In this document: positions 49,809-58,620 of the stretch, piece by piece
How positions within the stretch are numbered: the first letter of the stretch is position 1
Layout: every line of letters starts with the position of its first letter
DNA from: Bowmanella yangjiangensis
Lineage (GTDB): Bacteria > Pseudomonadota > Gammaproteobacteria > Enterobacterales > Alteromonadaceae
Length of the DNA stretch: 64,000 nucleotides
Reading direction: 5' to 3'
NCBI RefSeq assembly: GCF_017255015.1
Contig: NZ_JAFKCS010000006.1
Coordinates: forward strand, 62,001 to 126,000
The notes under the pieces: model-generated
Seen by the model: the letters and a program-made list of their open reading frames with translations, nothing else
Told to the model about the DNA's origin: nothing
Database searches by the model: none
Program-made: the position numbers and the translations under genes

Positions 49809-50755
49809 TCATTGAAAAGCTCGGCGGCAACAACCGTCAGGTAAAACACTACCGTTTTGCCCAGCCTTCGGTCAGCATTGGCCGTGGTTATGATAACGAC
49901 ATCCGTCTGGATGACCCCTATGTGGGCGCCGAACACGCCGTTATAGAACAAGATACAGAAGGCCGCATTTATATTCGCGACAGCCAGTCGCTAAACGGCA
50001 TACACGTCAACGGCAAACAACAGCAACAGGCAGAACTAAGCAAAGATGATGTTGTGGTGTTGGGTAAAACCCGCCTGCGTATTTTTGATAGTGCCGAACA
50101 AGTAGAGCCAGCACTGAGACTCAGCGTTATCGAATCACGCCTGACCATATTGTCACATTGGCGTTTCACGCTGTTACTGGCCTTTGTTTACGCCTTGGCC
50201 CTCACTTACCAAACCTACCTGCACACCTTTGTCGAGTTTGATGTGGGCAAGATGCTGCCCCGGCTTGTCAGCGAATTACTGATCCTATCCGTCTGGCCTT
50301 TGCTATTTGGATTACTTTCCAGGCTACAAAAGCAAGATGCCCGACTGGCCAGTCAGTATTCAATATTACTGTTAGTGGTCTTAGTCGGTATGGGGCTGTC
50401 TTTGGTAAGTCAGTGGCTGAAATTCAACTTCGCCCAATTTGCCGCCTGGAATGGTGTTGAACTGACAGTGATGGGCGTACTGTTCTTTAGCCTACTTTGG
50501 TTAACGTTATTGATTGCCTTCCACCAACCAACCTATAGGCGTAATCGAATCGCGCTGGGCTGTACTTTTTTGCTTATTGCCTGTCTGATGGGCTGGCAGG
50601 AGATCAAGCAAGCTGATTTCTCGCCCCGCCCTAACTATCAATTTGTATTGCTACCCTACAGCTATGCCATAAATGATGGGGTATCCACCGAAGCATTTGT
50701 AGAAGGGCTGGCCAGCACCTATCAGAAAACCGCTGCCAGCCGCAGTAAAGACTAA
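49799..50755 (+). CDS. FHA-domain membrane protein
   Basis: The 318-residue protein starts with a forkhead-associated domain (residues 1-95): VSIGRGYDNDIRLDDPYVGAEHAVIEQD and SLNGIHVNGKQ, with the phosphothreonine-binding R and the S/H pair. Five membrane helices follow from about residue 118 to 265. FHA domains bind phosphothreonine peptides, so a Ser/Thr kinase partner is expected, but none is in the window. The coding region overlaps the protease gene by 10 bp. It may report phosphorylation state at the membrane to the exported protease. Confidence 0.85.
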   Translation: MAIIIEKLGGNNRQVKHYRFAQPSVSIGRGYDNDIRLDDPYVGAEHAVIEQDTEGRIYIRDSQSLNGIHVNGKQQQQAELSKDDVVVLGKTRLRIFDSAEQVEPALRLSVIESRLTILSHWRFTLLLAFVYALALTYQTYLHTFVEFDVGKMLPRLVSELLILSVWPLLFGLLSRLQKQDARLASQYSILLLVVLVGMGLSLVSQWLKFNFAQFAAWNGVELTVMGVLFFSLLWLTLLIAFHQPTYRRNRIALGCTFLLIACLMGWQEIKQADFSPRPNYQFVLLPYSYAINDGVSTEAFVEGLASTYQKTAASRSKD

Positions 50756-50763
50756 GGACTGGC

Positions 50764-51534
50764 ATGTGTATCCTGTTCGTGGCAGTGAGACTGCATCCGG
50801 AATATCCGCTGCTGATTGCTGCCAATCGGGATGAATTTCATCGTCGCCCAACATCAGCATCTGGTTTTTGGCAGGATCAGCCGGATATTTTAGCGGGACG
50901 AGATATACAAGGGGGCGGCACCTGGATGGGCATTAACCGCCGCGGACAAATTGCCGCCCTGACCAATATTCGCAGCCCTTCAACCTTTGTTGCCGACAAA
51001 CCCAGCCGCGGTCACTTAGTTAGCGACTATCTGGCAGGTTCCTCAGCCACTGATTACGCCAAATGGCTACGTCAGTATAGAAATAATTACAACGGCTATA
51101 ACCTGTTGTTTGGCCATTGGCACTCGCTGTCGGTATACAACAACCATACCGACCAGCTAACTCTATTGGAAAACGGCGTCTATGGCCTCTCGAATGCGGA
51201 TATTCATAGTCCCTGGCCCAAGACCAGTAAAGGTGTTGCGGCACTCACCAACTATTGCCATCTAGGCAGCACCGACATTGAGATGCTGTTCAACATACTG
51301 CGCGACGAAACCCCAGCAGATGAGGCTTGCCTGCCGGATACCGGCGTATCCAAAGAATGGGAAAAGCGCTTATCTTCTATCTTTATTTGTAGCGAGGAAT
51401 ACGGCACCCGCACCTCTACTCTGCTTATGATAAACAAGCACAATCAAATTAGTTGGCATGAGCGCAGTTTTCTGCCGTCAGGAGAGCTTTACAATACTGT
51501 CAACCAGCATTTTCCTGTAGACGAATATCTATAA
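50764..51534 (+). CDS. NRDE (TANGO2-like) family protein
   Basis: The 256-residue protein has the N-terminal motif MCILFVAVRLHPEYPLLIAANRDEFHRRP, with Cys2 and the N-R-D-E box, then GGGTWMGINRRGQIAALTNIR. Cys2 could be an Ntn-type nucleophile after Met removal. TANGO2 proteins have been linked to haem handling in animals and some bacteria; the bacterial role is unsettled. It is the third gene of the protease-FHA-NRDE cluster, 8 bp after the FHA gene. Confidence 0.87.
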   Translation: MCILFVAVRLHPEYPLLIAANRDEFHRRPTSASGFWQDQPDILAGRDIQGGGTWMGINRRGQIAALTNIRSPSTFVADKPSRGHLVSDYLAGSSATDYAKWLRQYRNNYNGYNLLFGHWHSLSVYNNHTDQLTLLENGVYGLSNADIHSPWPKTSKGVAALTNYCHLGSTDIEMLFNILRDETPADEACLPDTGVSKEWEKRLSSIFICSEEYGTRTSTLLMINKHNQISWHERSFLPSGELYNTVNQHFPVDEYL

Positions 51535-51637
51535 CAACAATGATATAAAACGGCACTCGAAATTTGTCGTACTGCTGTCATAATAGGACGCCTTTTGCGC
51601 ACTAAACCATCTGCACACAAATTAGTTGAGGGAAACC

Positions 51638-52825
51638 ATGTTAGAAGTGCTTGAGCAGTTACCTGCCGATCCTATCCTTGGCCTGTCCGCCGCGTTCAAA
51701 CAGGAAACCAACCCTAAGAAGGTTGACCTGGGTGTTGGCGTATATAAAGACGAACAAGGCCGTACGCCAATTTTGCATGCTGTTGCGAAAGCACAGAATA
51801 TCCTGCTGGCGAATGAGGATTCCAAAACCTATATCAGCCCTCAGGGCGTACAAGGTTTTATTGATGGGATGCTGGAACTACTGCTGGGCAAAGGTCATAA
51901 GACCCTGATTGAACAGCGTGTTGCTGCAGTTCAAGCCCCGGGCGGTTGTGGTTCGCTGCGAATCCTTGCTGAACTGCTGAAGCGTGCTAACGGCGATCTG
52001 ACCGTGTGGGTAAGCGACCCGACTTGGGCTAACCATATTCCACTTATTGGTAGCGCCGGTCTTAAAATTGAAACCTACCCCTACTTCGACAAAAACACCG
52101 CCAGCATCAAGTTTGACCAAATGGTCGCTTGTCTGGAAAAAGTGAATAAAGGCGATGTCGTGCTGCTGCATGGATGCTGTCATAACCCCACAGGTGCAGA
52201 TCTGACTAAAGAGCAATGGAATAAAGTGCTGGAATTAGCCCAACAGCGCGGCTTCCTGCCTTTCCTTGATATTGCGTATTTAGGTTTCGGTGACAGCATT
52301 GAAGATGACGCCTATGGCGTGCGGCTGCTGGCAGATAACCTGCCGGAAGTGATTATTGCAGCTTCCTGTTCGAAGAACTTTGGTCTTTACCGTGAGCGTG
52401 TTGGCCTGGCCGCCATTATCAGCGCCAACCGTCAAAGCCGCGATGCGCTGCAAACCCAGATCCAGGCTATTGCCCGTGCCATTTACTCTATGCCACCTTC
52501 ATACGGTGGTGCACTGGTTGACATCATTCTCAACAATGACGAGTTGAAGAGCCTGTGGATGGATGAAGTAACCGAGATGCGCGAAAGGATGCAAACACTA
52601 CGTCGCTTACTGGCCGACAAGATCAAAGAGAAAAGCGGTAAAGATTTTGACTTCATTACCCGCCAAAAAGGCATGTTCTCTTATCTGTGTATCAGTCCTG
52701 AGCAGGTGAAGAGAATGCGTAGCGAGCATGCTGTATATTTTGTTGATTCAAGCCGTGTCAATATCGCCGGTATCAGTCACCAAAACGTTGACTATATTGC
52801 TGAAGCACTGGTTGCCGTACTGTAA
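51638..52825 (+). CDS. Aspartate/aromatic amino acid aminotransferase
   Basis: The 395-residue protein belongs to aminotransferase class I of the AspC/TyrB branch: LEQLPADPILGLSAAFKQET, VDLGVGVYKDEQGRTPIL, the PLP lysine in SCSKNFGLYRERVGLA and HGCCHNPTGADLT. It transfers an amino group between amino acids and 2-oxoglutarate. I chose the ATG after GAGGGAAACC over the TTG four codons upstream. A terminator follows. Confidence 0.9.
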   Translation: MLEVLEQLPADPILGLSAAFKQETNPKKVDLGVGVYKDEQGRTPILHAVAKAQNILLANEDSKTYISPQGVQGFIDGMLELLLGKGHKTLIEQRVAAVQAPGGCGSLRILAELLKRANGDLTVWVSDPTWANHIPLIGSAGLKIETYPYFDKNTASIKFDQMVACLEKVNKGDVVLLHGCCHNPTGADLTKEQWNKVLELAQQRGFLPFLDIAYLGFGDSIEDDAYGVRLLADNLPEVIIAASCSKNFGLYRERVGLAAIISANRQSRDALQTQIQAIARAIYSMPPSYGGALVDIILNNDELKSLWMDEVTEMRERMQTLRRLLADKIKEKSGKDFDFITRQKGMFSYLCISPEQVKRMRSEHAVYFVDSSRVNIAGISHQNVDYIAEALVAVL

Positions 52826-52838
52826 AAAATCAGTCGAA

Positions 52839-52868
52839 GAAAAAAGCCGCATTACGCGGCTTTTTTAT
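52839..52868 (+). terminator. Rho-independent terminator
   Basis: AAAAAAGCCGC and GCGGCTTTTTT flank ATTAC, with a T-rich tail, 14 bp after the aminotransferase stop. Confidence 0.9.
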
Positions 52869-52960
52869 TTATTTTGACTCTCTTTTTGATAATAAGCATG
52901 TTCGTTTTTCTGATCACATCGATTTTTTAATCGTTCAGTAAGAAATTAACCAGACACAAA

Positions 52961-53635
52961 TTAAGGCACAAATGCATCAAGGCGATGATTCATATCCCCC
53001 ATCACCTTGGCTTTAAATCCAGACTCATGACGCTGTTCGATTTGTCGTTTGTAATCAGCGATGTCCAATATTTCCAAATTGGCGGTTAGCGTACGAAACA
53101 CTCTGGGCAAGCGCTCTCCCGGACATTGAATATGATGAAGCCCTCCACTATAAACAAACAGCAGTTTGCCCTGCTCTAACCGTTCCAGTATGTCCGCCAC
53201 CCCACCTCTCACGCTCATGGGTTTACCGTCCTTATCCAGTCCGTTGCGTCTTTTCATCCGCCCTTCTGGCAAAATAGCGGTGATCACATCACCATTTACC
53301 AATGACAAAAAATGCTCCCAACTCTCATCCGCTTTACGGGTAATGGGTATCACACCTGGCAGCAGCACCTTAAGCACACGACCTGCAAGGGGGCGCTCTA
53401 AGGTCACGTCAGCACCAGGCACAATGACCTTATGTGCAATATTCCAGACAAATGACCAGGGGGCAAAGCGAATAAACAGCGGCTCAAACAAACTGGTATG
53501 GTTCAAAAAAACCACCAGCCTTACCTCTCCCAGCGCGGCTTCCTGTTCTTCACTCAGCCAGTTCGGCCTGCCGCGATAGAAGCAGTGAGATAAAAACTTT
53601 ACCCCACCCATTAACAGAAAACTGAACAACTTCAA
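52961..53635 (-). CDS. Lysophospholipid acyltransferase-like protein with HX4E site
   Basis: The 224-residue protein has PlsC-like blocks: VVFLNHTSLFEPLFIRF near residue 44, GVIPITRKADESWEHF near 95 and ITAILPEGRMKRRNGLDKDG near 118. In the first block the catalytic H-x4-D is H-x4-E (HTSLFE). It may acylate lipid A, ornithine lipid or a phospholipid. The start is TTG with AGGAGAG upstream. It is transcribed alone. Confidence 0.82.
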   Translation of the reverse strand: MKLFSFLLMGGVKFLSHCFYRGRPNWLSEEQEAALGEVRLVVFLNHTSLFEPLFIRFAPWSFVWNIAHKVIVPGADVTLERPLAGRVLKVLLPGVIPITRKADESWEHFLSLVNGDVITAILPEGRMKRRNGLDKDGKPMSVRGGVADILERLEQGKLLFVYSGGLHHIQCPGERLPRVFRTLTANLEILDIADYKRQIEQRHESGFKAKVMGDMNHRLDAFVP

Positions 53636-53753
53636 CGATTCACTCTCCTCAACATTAGCCAGTAACCCTTTTTACATGCATTCAACTTAGCAAACTAAAG
53701 GATATTTCGGCGCAGCCGATACCTCATATGTAAACGCAAGACGGAGACCATTT

Positions 53754-54182
53754 ATGTCCACACAGCCCCGTACCCTTATTCGCACGTTGTCTTATTCGGC
53801 ATTGGCGCTGCTGGCCACCTTGTCACTGTCTGCCTGTATTCAAAGCCAATCCCTCACTGCGGTGGACTCTCAAGACCCGCAGTTGGTAGAACAGGCCCTT
53901 AAGCGCGTCAATCATAGCTTCAAAACCTCCTTTATGATGGGCGACTGGTATTATCAAGGTGCGCAGGTGGTCAAAGGTGGCATCAACGCCTACATCCAGA
54001 TTCCAGCCAAGCTGGATATGGAGTTGGAGTATCAGCGAAACTATCTTCGCCAGTCTGTGTGCCCATCAGCCGCACAGCAGGAATTCTGGCAGGGAATGGG
54101 GCCGTTGTCCTTGTCGGTGCACATTTACACCTTTAATAAGAAGTTCAGCGTACACGCTGAATGTACTAACCCACTAGCCTGA
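53754..54182 (+). CDS. Small lipoprotein, unknown function
   Basis: The 142-residue product has an N-terminal hydrophobic segment ending LATLSLSAC, a typical lipoprotein site at about residue 28. The mature part (LVEQALKRVNHSFKTSFMMG, AYIQIPAKLDMELEYQRNYLRQ, two Cys) is not recognised. It is followed by a terminator. It is probably attached to a membrane in the periplasm. Confidence 0.72.
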   Translation: MSTQPRTLIRTLSYSALALLATLSLSACIQSQSLTAVDSQDPQLVEQALKRVNHSFKTSFMMGDWYYQGAQVVKGGINAYIQIPAKLDMELEYQRNYLRQSVCPSAAQQEFWQGMGPLSLSVHIYTFNKKFSVHAECTNPLA

Positions 54183-54202
54183 ATATTCAGGCGTAGCACT
54201 AC

Positions 54203-54230
54203 AACAGGGGCCTTTGGCCCCTGTTTTGTT
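54203..54230 (+). terminator. Rho-independent terminator
   Basis: ACAGGGGCC and GGCCCCTGT flank TTT, followed by TTTGTTTG on the plus strand. Confidence 0.88.
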
Positions 54231-54325
54231 TGTTTAGCGCTATGCCCCGGCTTAAGTAAAAGTTCAGGCAAGATTCATCCTGGTCGTCCTACTCTGTGCA
54301 TAACAACGACGAAGAGGATGCAAAT

Positions 54326-54802
54326 ATGAAAGCCTGGATTATTCCTTTATCCCTGTTGGCGTTATCAGCCAATGTGCAAGCCGCAGAACGTTATGCTTAT
54401 GCAAAAGTAAAGCAGGTTAGTCCTATCTACGAAACCATTTTGGTCAGTAGCGAGCCTGAACGCGTGTGCTACACCACCAGCCGTCGCCACGATGCGACAC
54501 CAACGGTGGTCGGCGCTATTATCGGCGGTGCAGTAGGTCATGCATTGGGTCACAGCTCATCGAATAAAAAGGTCGGCATGGTGGCGGGTGCGGCGCTGGG
54601 CGGTGCCATTGGCCACGATGTTGGTAAAAACGGCTATCGTCAGGTATGCGAAACCCGTCCGGGGGAACAGCGCCGCATCCGCGAGCTGACAGGTTATGAT
54701 GTGACGTACCAGTACAAAGGCGACTTGTACCATACTGTCACCCAGCACCACCCTGGCAAACGCCTGAAAGTTAAAATAAATGTTAGCCCCGCATTTTATT
54801 GA
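54326..54802 (+). CDS. Glycine-zipper 2TM (17-kDa antigen-like) envelope protein
   Basis: The 158-residue protein has a signal peptide ending near ANVQA-AE (residue 19). A glycine zipper follows at about residues 62-100 (VVGAIIGGAVGHALGH ... VAGAALGGAIGHDVG), the mark of the Rickettsia 17-kDa antigen/SlyB-like group. A C-terminal beta part carries YDVTYQYKGDLYHTVT. The two Cys (RVCYTT, QVCETR) flank the zipper. It is a likely envelope-stress or outer-membrane component, just upstream of a PepSY-two-component set. Confidence 0.84.
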   Translation: MKAWIIPLSLLALSANVQAAERYAYAKVKQVSPIYETILVSSEPERVCYTTSRRHDATPTVVGAIIGGAVGHALGHSSSNKKVGMVAGAALGGAIGHDVGKNGYRQVCETRPGEQRRIRELTGYDVTYQYKGDLYHTVTQHHPGKRLKVKINVSPAFY

Positions 54803-54853
54803 TATGGGCTTTACAGGTAGACTTGAAGGCAATATGGCAAGTCGAAGGTAGCA

Positions 54854-55126
54854 ATGATGAAACTGGGTAAAATACTGATATTCACATTAGGTTGCATATT
54901 GGCTGCGACGTCTCAGGCTTACCCTCAGAACAAGGAACAGTTGGACGAGGCCCAAGCAGCCAAGCGCGCTAAACAACAGGTGGATGGTCGGGTATTGAAA
55001 GTCGAGCCGCAAAAGGACAACTACCGAGTCAAAGTGTTGCAGAAAAACGGCCGGGTGGTGACGGTGGATGTGGATAAAAAGTCCGGAAAAGTCAGACCAA
55101 GCAAGGACAACAAAGATAGGAAGTAA
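54854..55126 (+). CDS. Small exported PepSY-like protein
   Basis: The 90-residue protein has a signal peptide ending near ATSQA-YP. A short PepSY-like module follows: AAKRAKQQVDGRVLKVEPQKDNYRVKVLQKNGRVVTVDVDKKSGKV. PepSY proteins next to two-component genes often act as periplasmic inhibitors or sensors for the kinase. The gap to the response regulator gene is 5 bp, so they are co-transcribed. Two Met codons in a row open the gene; the second is an alternative start. Confidence 0.82.
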   Translation: MMKLGKILIFTLGCILAATSQAYPQNKEQLDEAQAAKRAKQQVDGRVLKVEPQKDNYRVKVLQKNGRVVTVDVDKKSGKVRPSKDNKDRK

Positions 55127-55131
55127 GCGCA

Positions 55132-55806
55132 ATGCGAGTATTAATTGTTGAAGATGATGCCAGACTACTGACCCAGTTAGATCAGTTGATGCAGCAAAAT
55201 GGCTACAGTGTGGACTTGGCTGACGATGGACAAAAAGCATTGTTTCTGTTCCGGGAATATCCTTACGATTTAGCCATCATTGATATCGGCCTGCCGGTAT
55301 TGGACGGTCTGGATTTGATCCGCCAGGTGCGTAAAGACAAAATTACCAGCCCAATTTTGATCCTCACTGCCCGCGATCGCTGGCAGGAAAAGGTCGAAGG
55401 CCTGGAAGCCGGTGCCGATGACTATCTGACCAAACCCTTTCACAATGAAGAATTGCTGGCACGCGCCAAGGCGCTTATCCGAAGGGCCGCCGGGCAGCCA
55501 AACCCTGCCATAGAACGCGGTCCCATCCGCCTGGATACGCTGTCAGAAGAAGTTTTTGTCAAGGATCAGTATGTGGAACTGACCGCCTACGAATATAAGG
55601 TACTGGAGTACCTGTTGATGAACCCCAACAAAATAGTGTCTAAGACCGAGCTAACCGAACATATCTATGATCAGGACTTTGACCTGGACAGTAACGTGAT
55701 TGAGGTGTTTATCGGGCGATTACGTAAAAAGATTGACCCGGATGGTGATATCAAACCCATAGACACGTTGCGTGGGCGTGGTTATCGCATTAGCCGCCAG
55801 CTTTGA
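55132..55806 (+). CDS. OmpR/PhoP-type response regulator
   Basis: The 224-residue protein has a receiver domain (VLIVEDDARLL with acidic pair, D51 in DLAIIDIGLPVLDG, K101 in YLTKPFHNEELLARA) and a winged-helix DNA-binding domain (LTAYEYKVLEYLLMNPNKIV, VIEVFIGRLRKKID, LRGRGYRI). The order PepSY-regulator-kinase recalls PhoPQ-type sets of marine gammaproteobacteria, which respond to divalent cations or envelope damage. The kinase gene overlaps or abuts its stop. Confidence 0.9.
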   Translation: MRVLIVEDDARLLTQLDQLMQQNGYSVDLADDGQKALFLFREYPYDLAIIDIGLPVLDGLDLIRQVRKDKITSPILILTARDRWQEKVEGLEAGADDYLTKPFHNEELLARAKALIRRAAGQPNPAIERGPIRLDTLSEEVFVKDQYVELTAYEYKVLEYLLMNPNKIVSKTELTEHIYDQDFDLDSNVIEVFIGRLRKKIDPDGDIKPIDTLRGRGYRISRQL

Positions 55807-55811
55807 TTTCC

Positions 55812-57128
55812 ATGCGCAGATGGTCGTTAAAAGGCCGTAGTTTTGCTGCGGCCATGTTGGTGTTGGTGGTCTTTTTGCCACTGACCGCACTCACCCTTGA
55901 AAAGGCATACACCAACAGTCTGACCCAATCCATGCAGGATCAACTTCGCATTCAGAATCTGGGGCTGATTTCTGAGTTTGAAGTGGTTAACGGTGTTATT
56001 CAGATGCCGGAGACCTTATTCAACAACAGCCTGAACATTCCCGACTCTGGCACCTATGCGCTTATTTCCATGCATATGTTGCCGCTCTGGCAATCCGAGT
56101 CCACGTTACATTGGCAAAAGCTGCCGGACCTGCAACGCCCCGGTGTGGGTGACGAGCTTTTTCTGTCGAAGCAAATTAACGGCCGTACTTTTTTTCAATT
56201 CAGCTACACAGCGGAATTTGAAGACAGAAGCCTGATGTTCCCGGTTACCTTTCATATTCTGATGGAAGGCAGGCTGTTCGACAGTGAGCTGTCGACCTTT
56301 CGTTATACCCTTTGGCAGTGGCTGGCTTTTGTTGCCTTGTTGCTAATTGCACTGCTTGCTTTTAGTTTAAATGCCGCGCTGAAGCCAATCGGTGGCCTGG
56401 TAAGACAAATTAGTGAAGTGGAATCAGGGAAACAGCGCCGGGCTGAAGGGGACTTCCCTCCCGAACTTGAACACCTGAAGGCCAGTCTCAACCATCTGCT
56501 GGACTCAGAACAGCAGCAGCGCAGTCGCTATCATCATAGCCTGGGCGATCTGGCCCACAACCTTAAAACTCCCCTGGCGGTACTGAAAGGTAACCCGGAT
56601 TTACCCCTCAGTGCCAAAGAGCCATTGGAGCAAATTGAAAGTATTATTGCCCGTCAGCTTAAACGGGCGGTAGCCGGAATAGGCAGCGGCTGGCAACAAG
56701 CTGAGCCTCTGGCACCACTGCTAAATAAGCTAATCAATGCCATGAGCAAGGTACATGCAGATAAGCACTTGAACATACAGCTAATCGACCCTCATGCCTT
56801 ATCCTTGCCCGGTGATCAAACGGATCTAATGGAACTGTTTGGCAACCTGTTGGACAACGCCTGTAAAGCTGCTCAGCATCAGGTTAGAGTCAGCCTGCAT
56901 ACCAATGAACAGCTTTGTATTGATATTGAAGATGACGGCCCCGGGATCCCGGCTGAAAAACGCCAGGATTTACTCAGTCGGGGCACCCGTTTAGATTCTT
57001 ATGCCAGTGGGCAGGGCATCGGTATGGCAGTGGTGTCCGATTTGGTCGCCGCCTATAACGGTACCCTGTTAATTCGTGATTCAGAACTGGGTGGTGCCAG
57101 GATCAGCTTGCGTTTTCCTTTGCCTTAA
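55812..57128 (+). CDS. Sensor histidine kinase, PhoQ-like
   Basis: The 438-residue kinase (441 if the TTG at 55803 is used) has membrane helices at about residues 12-30 and 165-187 that frame a periplasmic domain of about 135 residues. The phospho-His lies in HHSLGDLAHNLKTPLAVLKG near 240, and the ATPase boxes NLLDNACKAAQH, DDGPGIPAEKR and GQGIGMAVV follow. It pairs with the upstream regulator. The end overlaps the converging AI-2E-type permease gene by 26 bp. Confidence 0.88.
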   Translation: MRRWSLKGRSFAAAMLVLVVFLPLTALTLEKAYTNSLTQSMQDQLRIQNLGLISEFEVVNGVIQMPETLFNNSLNIPDSGTYALISMHMLPLWQSESTLHWQKLPDLQRPGVGDELFLSKQINGRTFFQFSYTAEFEDRSLMFPVTFHILMEGRLFDSELSTFRYTLWQWLAFVALLLIALLAFSLNAALKPIGGLVRQISEVESGKQRRAEGDFPPELEHLKASLNHLLDSEQQQRSRYHHSLGDLAHNLKTPLAVLKGNPDLPLSAKEPLEQIESIIARQLKRAVAGIGSGWQQAEPLAPLLNKLINAMSKVHADKHLNIQLIDPHALSLPGDQTDLMELFGNLLDNACKAAQHQVRVSLHTNEQLCIDIEDDGPGIPAEKRQDLLSRGTRLDSYASGQGIGMAVVSDLVAAYNGTLLIRDSELGGARISLRFPLP

Positions 57129-58146
57129 CGTCATCGGCCAGCAATAACGCAAACCAGCGACCGCCCTGGGTGGACTCCAGAGCAATTTTGACAATCATAG
57201 TCAGCGGCACCGACAGCAACATCCCCACAGTACCGAGCAACCAGCCCCAGAAAATCAAAGATAAAAATACCACCAGGGTCGACAGGCCTAAGCCACGGCC
57301 CATAAAACGCGGTTCAATCACATTACCCATCAGGGTATTGATCATCACATAACCCAGGGCCACCAATCCTGCGGTCGCCGGGCCAAGCTGCACCAGTGCC
57401 AGCAGCACAGCGGGCACAGCAGCGATAATGGAACCAATGTTAGGGATGTAATTGAGCAAAAAGGCCAACACCGCCCACAGCATGAAATGATCTACGCCGA
57501 GTAAATAAAGCATCAGACCCGCCAGAAAACCCGTTGCCAGGCTCACCAGGGTTTTGATCGCCAGATAGTCTTTAATAGAAGATAAAAACTTGTCGATCTG
57601 CTGAATTTTCATGGCCGGATCGGCCAGGGCAATATGTACCTTGCGCGGCACAGACTCCGCTTCGAATAACATAAACACCACGGTCAACAGGATAAGCAGG
57701 AAGTTGGTCATTACCGCCCCTACTCCAGAGAGCAGGTTAGAGGCCATGTTCATGGCAAGACCGGGATCCAGGTAAGACAGCAACTGCGTTCTGTCCAGAT
57801 GAATATTCAAGGCCGCCAGTTGGCTGACCAGCCAGTTTAATTCGCCTGCCAGTTGCTCTTTATACTCAGGCAAGTTACGGGAAAATTCGTTCATGGAATT
57901 TCCCACTAATCCGGCAAGCATAAATCCAAAAATCACAATCAGCAGTATAACCAATATGACTGACAGCCAACGTGGTACGCGGTAACGGCTAGCCCAGGTA
58001 ATCAGCGGATTACAGGCCATAGCGATAAATACCGATAATAAGAAAGGCACTAATATGCTACTGGCGGCTTTTACCCCCGCCAGAATCACAACAAGGGCCG
58101 CCATGGTCAGCAAGACTTTGCTGGATGAAGAGTTTTTTATTTCCAT
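57103..58146 (-). CDS. AI-2E family (PerM-like) membrane protein
   Basis: The 347-residue protein has about eight membrane helices and the PerM/AI-2E pattern: [54 protein letters not shown] and [31 protein letters not shown]. Members export small molecules or ions; the name comes from the proposed AI-2 exporter TqsA. The 3' end overlaps the kinase gene on the other strand. Confidence 0.88.
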   Translation of the reverse strand: MEIKNSSSSKVLLTMAALVVILAGVKAASSILVPFLLSVFIAMACNPLITWASRYRVPRWLSVILVILLIVIFGFMLAGLVGNSMNEFSRNLPEYKEQLAGELNWLVSQLAALNIHLDRTQLLSYLDPGLAMNMASNLLSGVGAVMTNFLLILLTVVFMLFEAESVPRKVHIALADPAMKIQQIDKFLSSIKDYLAIKTLVSLATGFLAGLMLYLLGVDHFMLWAVLAFLLNYIPNIGSIIAAVPAVLLALVQLGPATAGLVALGYVMINTLMGNVIEPRFMGRGLGLSTLVVFLSLIFWGWLLGTVGMLLSVPLTMIVKIALESTQGGRWFALLLADDVKAKENAS

Positions 58147-58232
58147 ATTCCAAGGTGAACAGACTCAGCTTGTGGCAAAATTACCAAAAGCCTTATGTGT
58201 TTGAAACAAAATCAAGAAAACGGATGTGCTCA

Positions 58233-58598
58233 ATGAAGTTGAACCCTGCCATTATTCGAATTAAAAATCTGCGTCTGCGCACCTATATAGGTATCAAGCA
58301 GGACGAAATTGAAAACAAACAGGACGTACTGATCAACGTAACTATTCATTATCAGGCTGAGCAGGCAACCAACACTGATGATATGCAGGATGCGTTGAAC
58401 TACCGCACCATCACCAAGCGAATTATCGATCTGGTTGAAAACAACCGTTTCTCCTTATTGGAGAAGCTCACCTCGGACATCTTGGCCATCGCTGCAGAGC
58501 ATCCTTGGGTCATTCGTGCCGAAGCCGAAGTAGACAAACCCCATGCACTGCGTTTTGCTGATTCAGTCTCTCTGTGCTTATCTTGTAGTAAGCTTTGA
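58233..58598 (+). CDS. folX: Dihydroneopterin triphosphate 2'-epimerase
   Basis: The 121-residue protein is close to E. coli Fol[50 protein letters not shown] and ADSVSLCLS. FolX epimerises 7,8-dihydroneopterin triphosphate in a side path of pterin metabolism. Start chosen to match the family; ATG three codons earlier is possible. It precedes yfcH by 22 bp, the same pairing as in E. coli. Confidence 0.92.
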   Translation: MKLNPAIIRIKNLRLRTYIGIKQDEIENKQDVLINVTIHYQAEQATNTDDMQDALNYRTITKRIIDLVENNRFSLLEKLTSDILAIAAEHPWVIRAEAEVDKPHALRFADSVSLCLSCSKL

Positions 58599-58620
58599 GC
58601 TGTAAAGGATTTTTCTTAGC

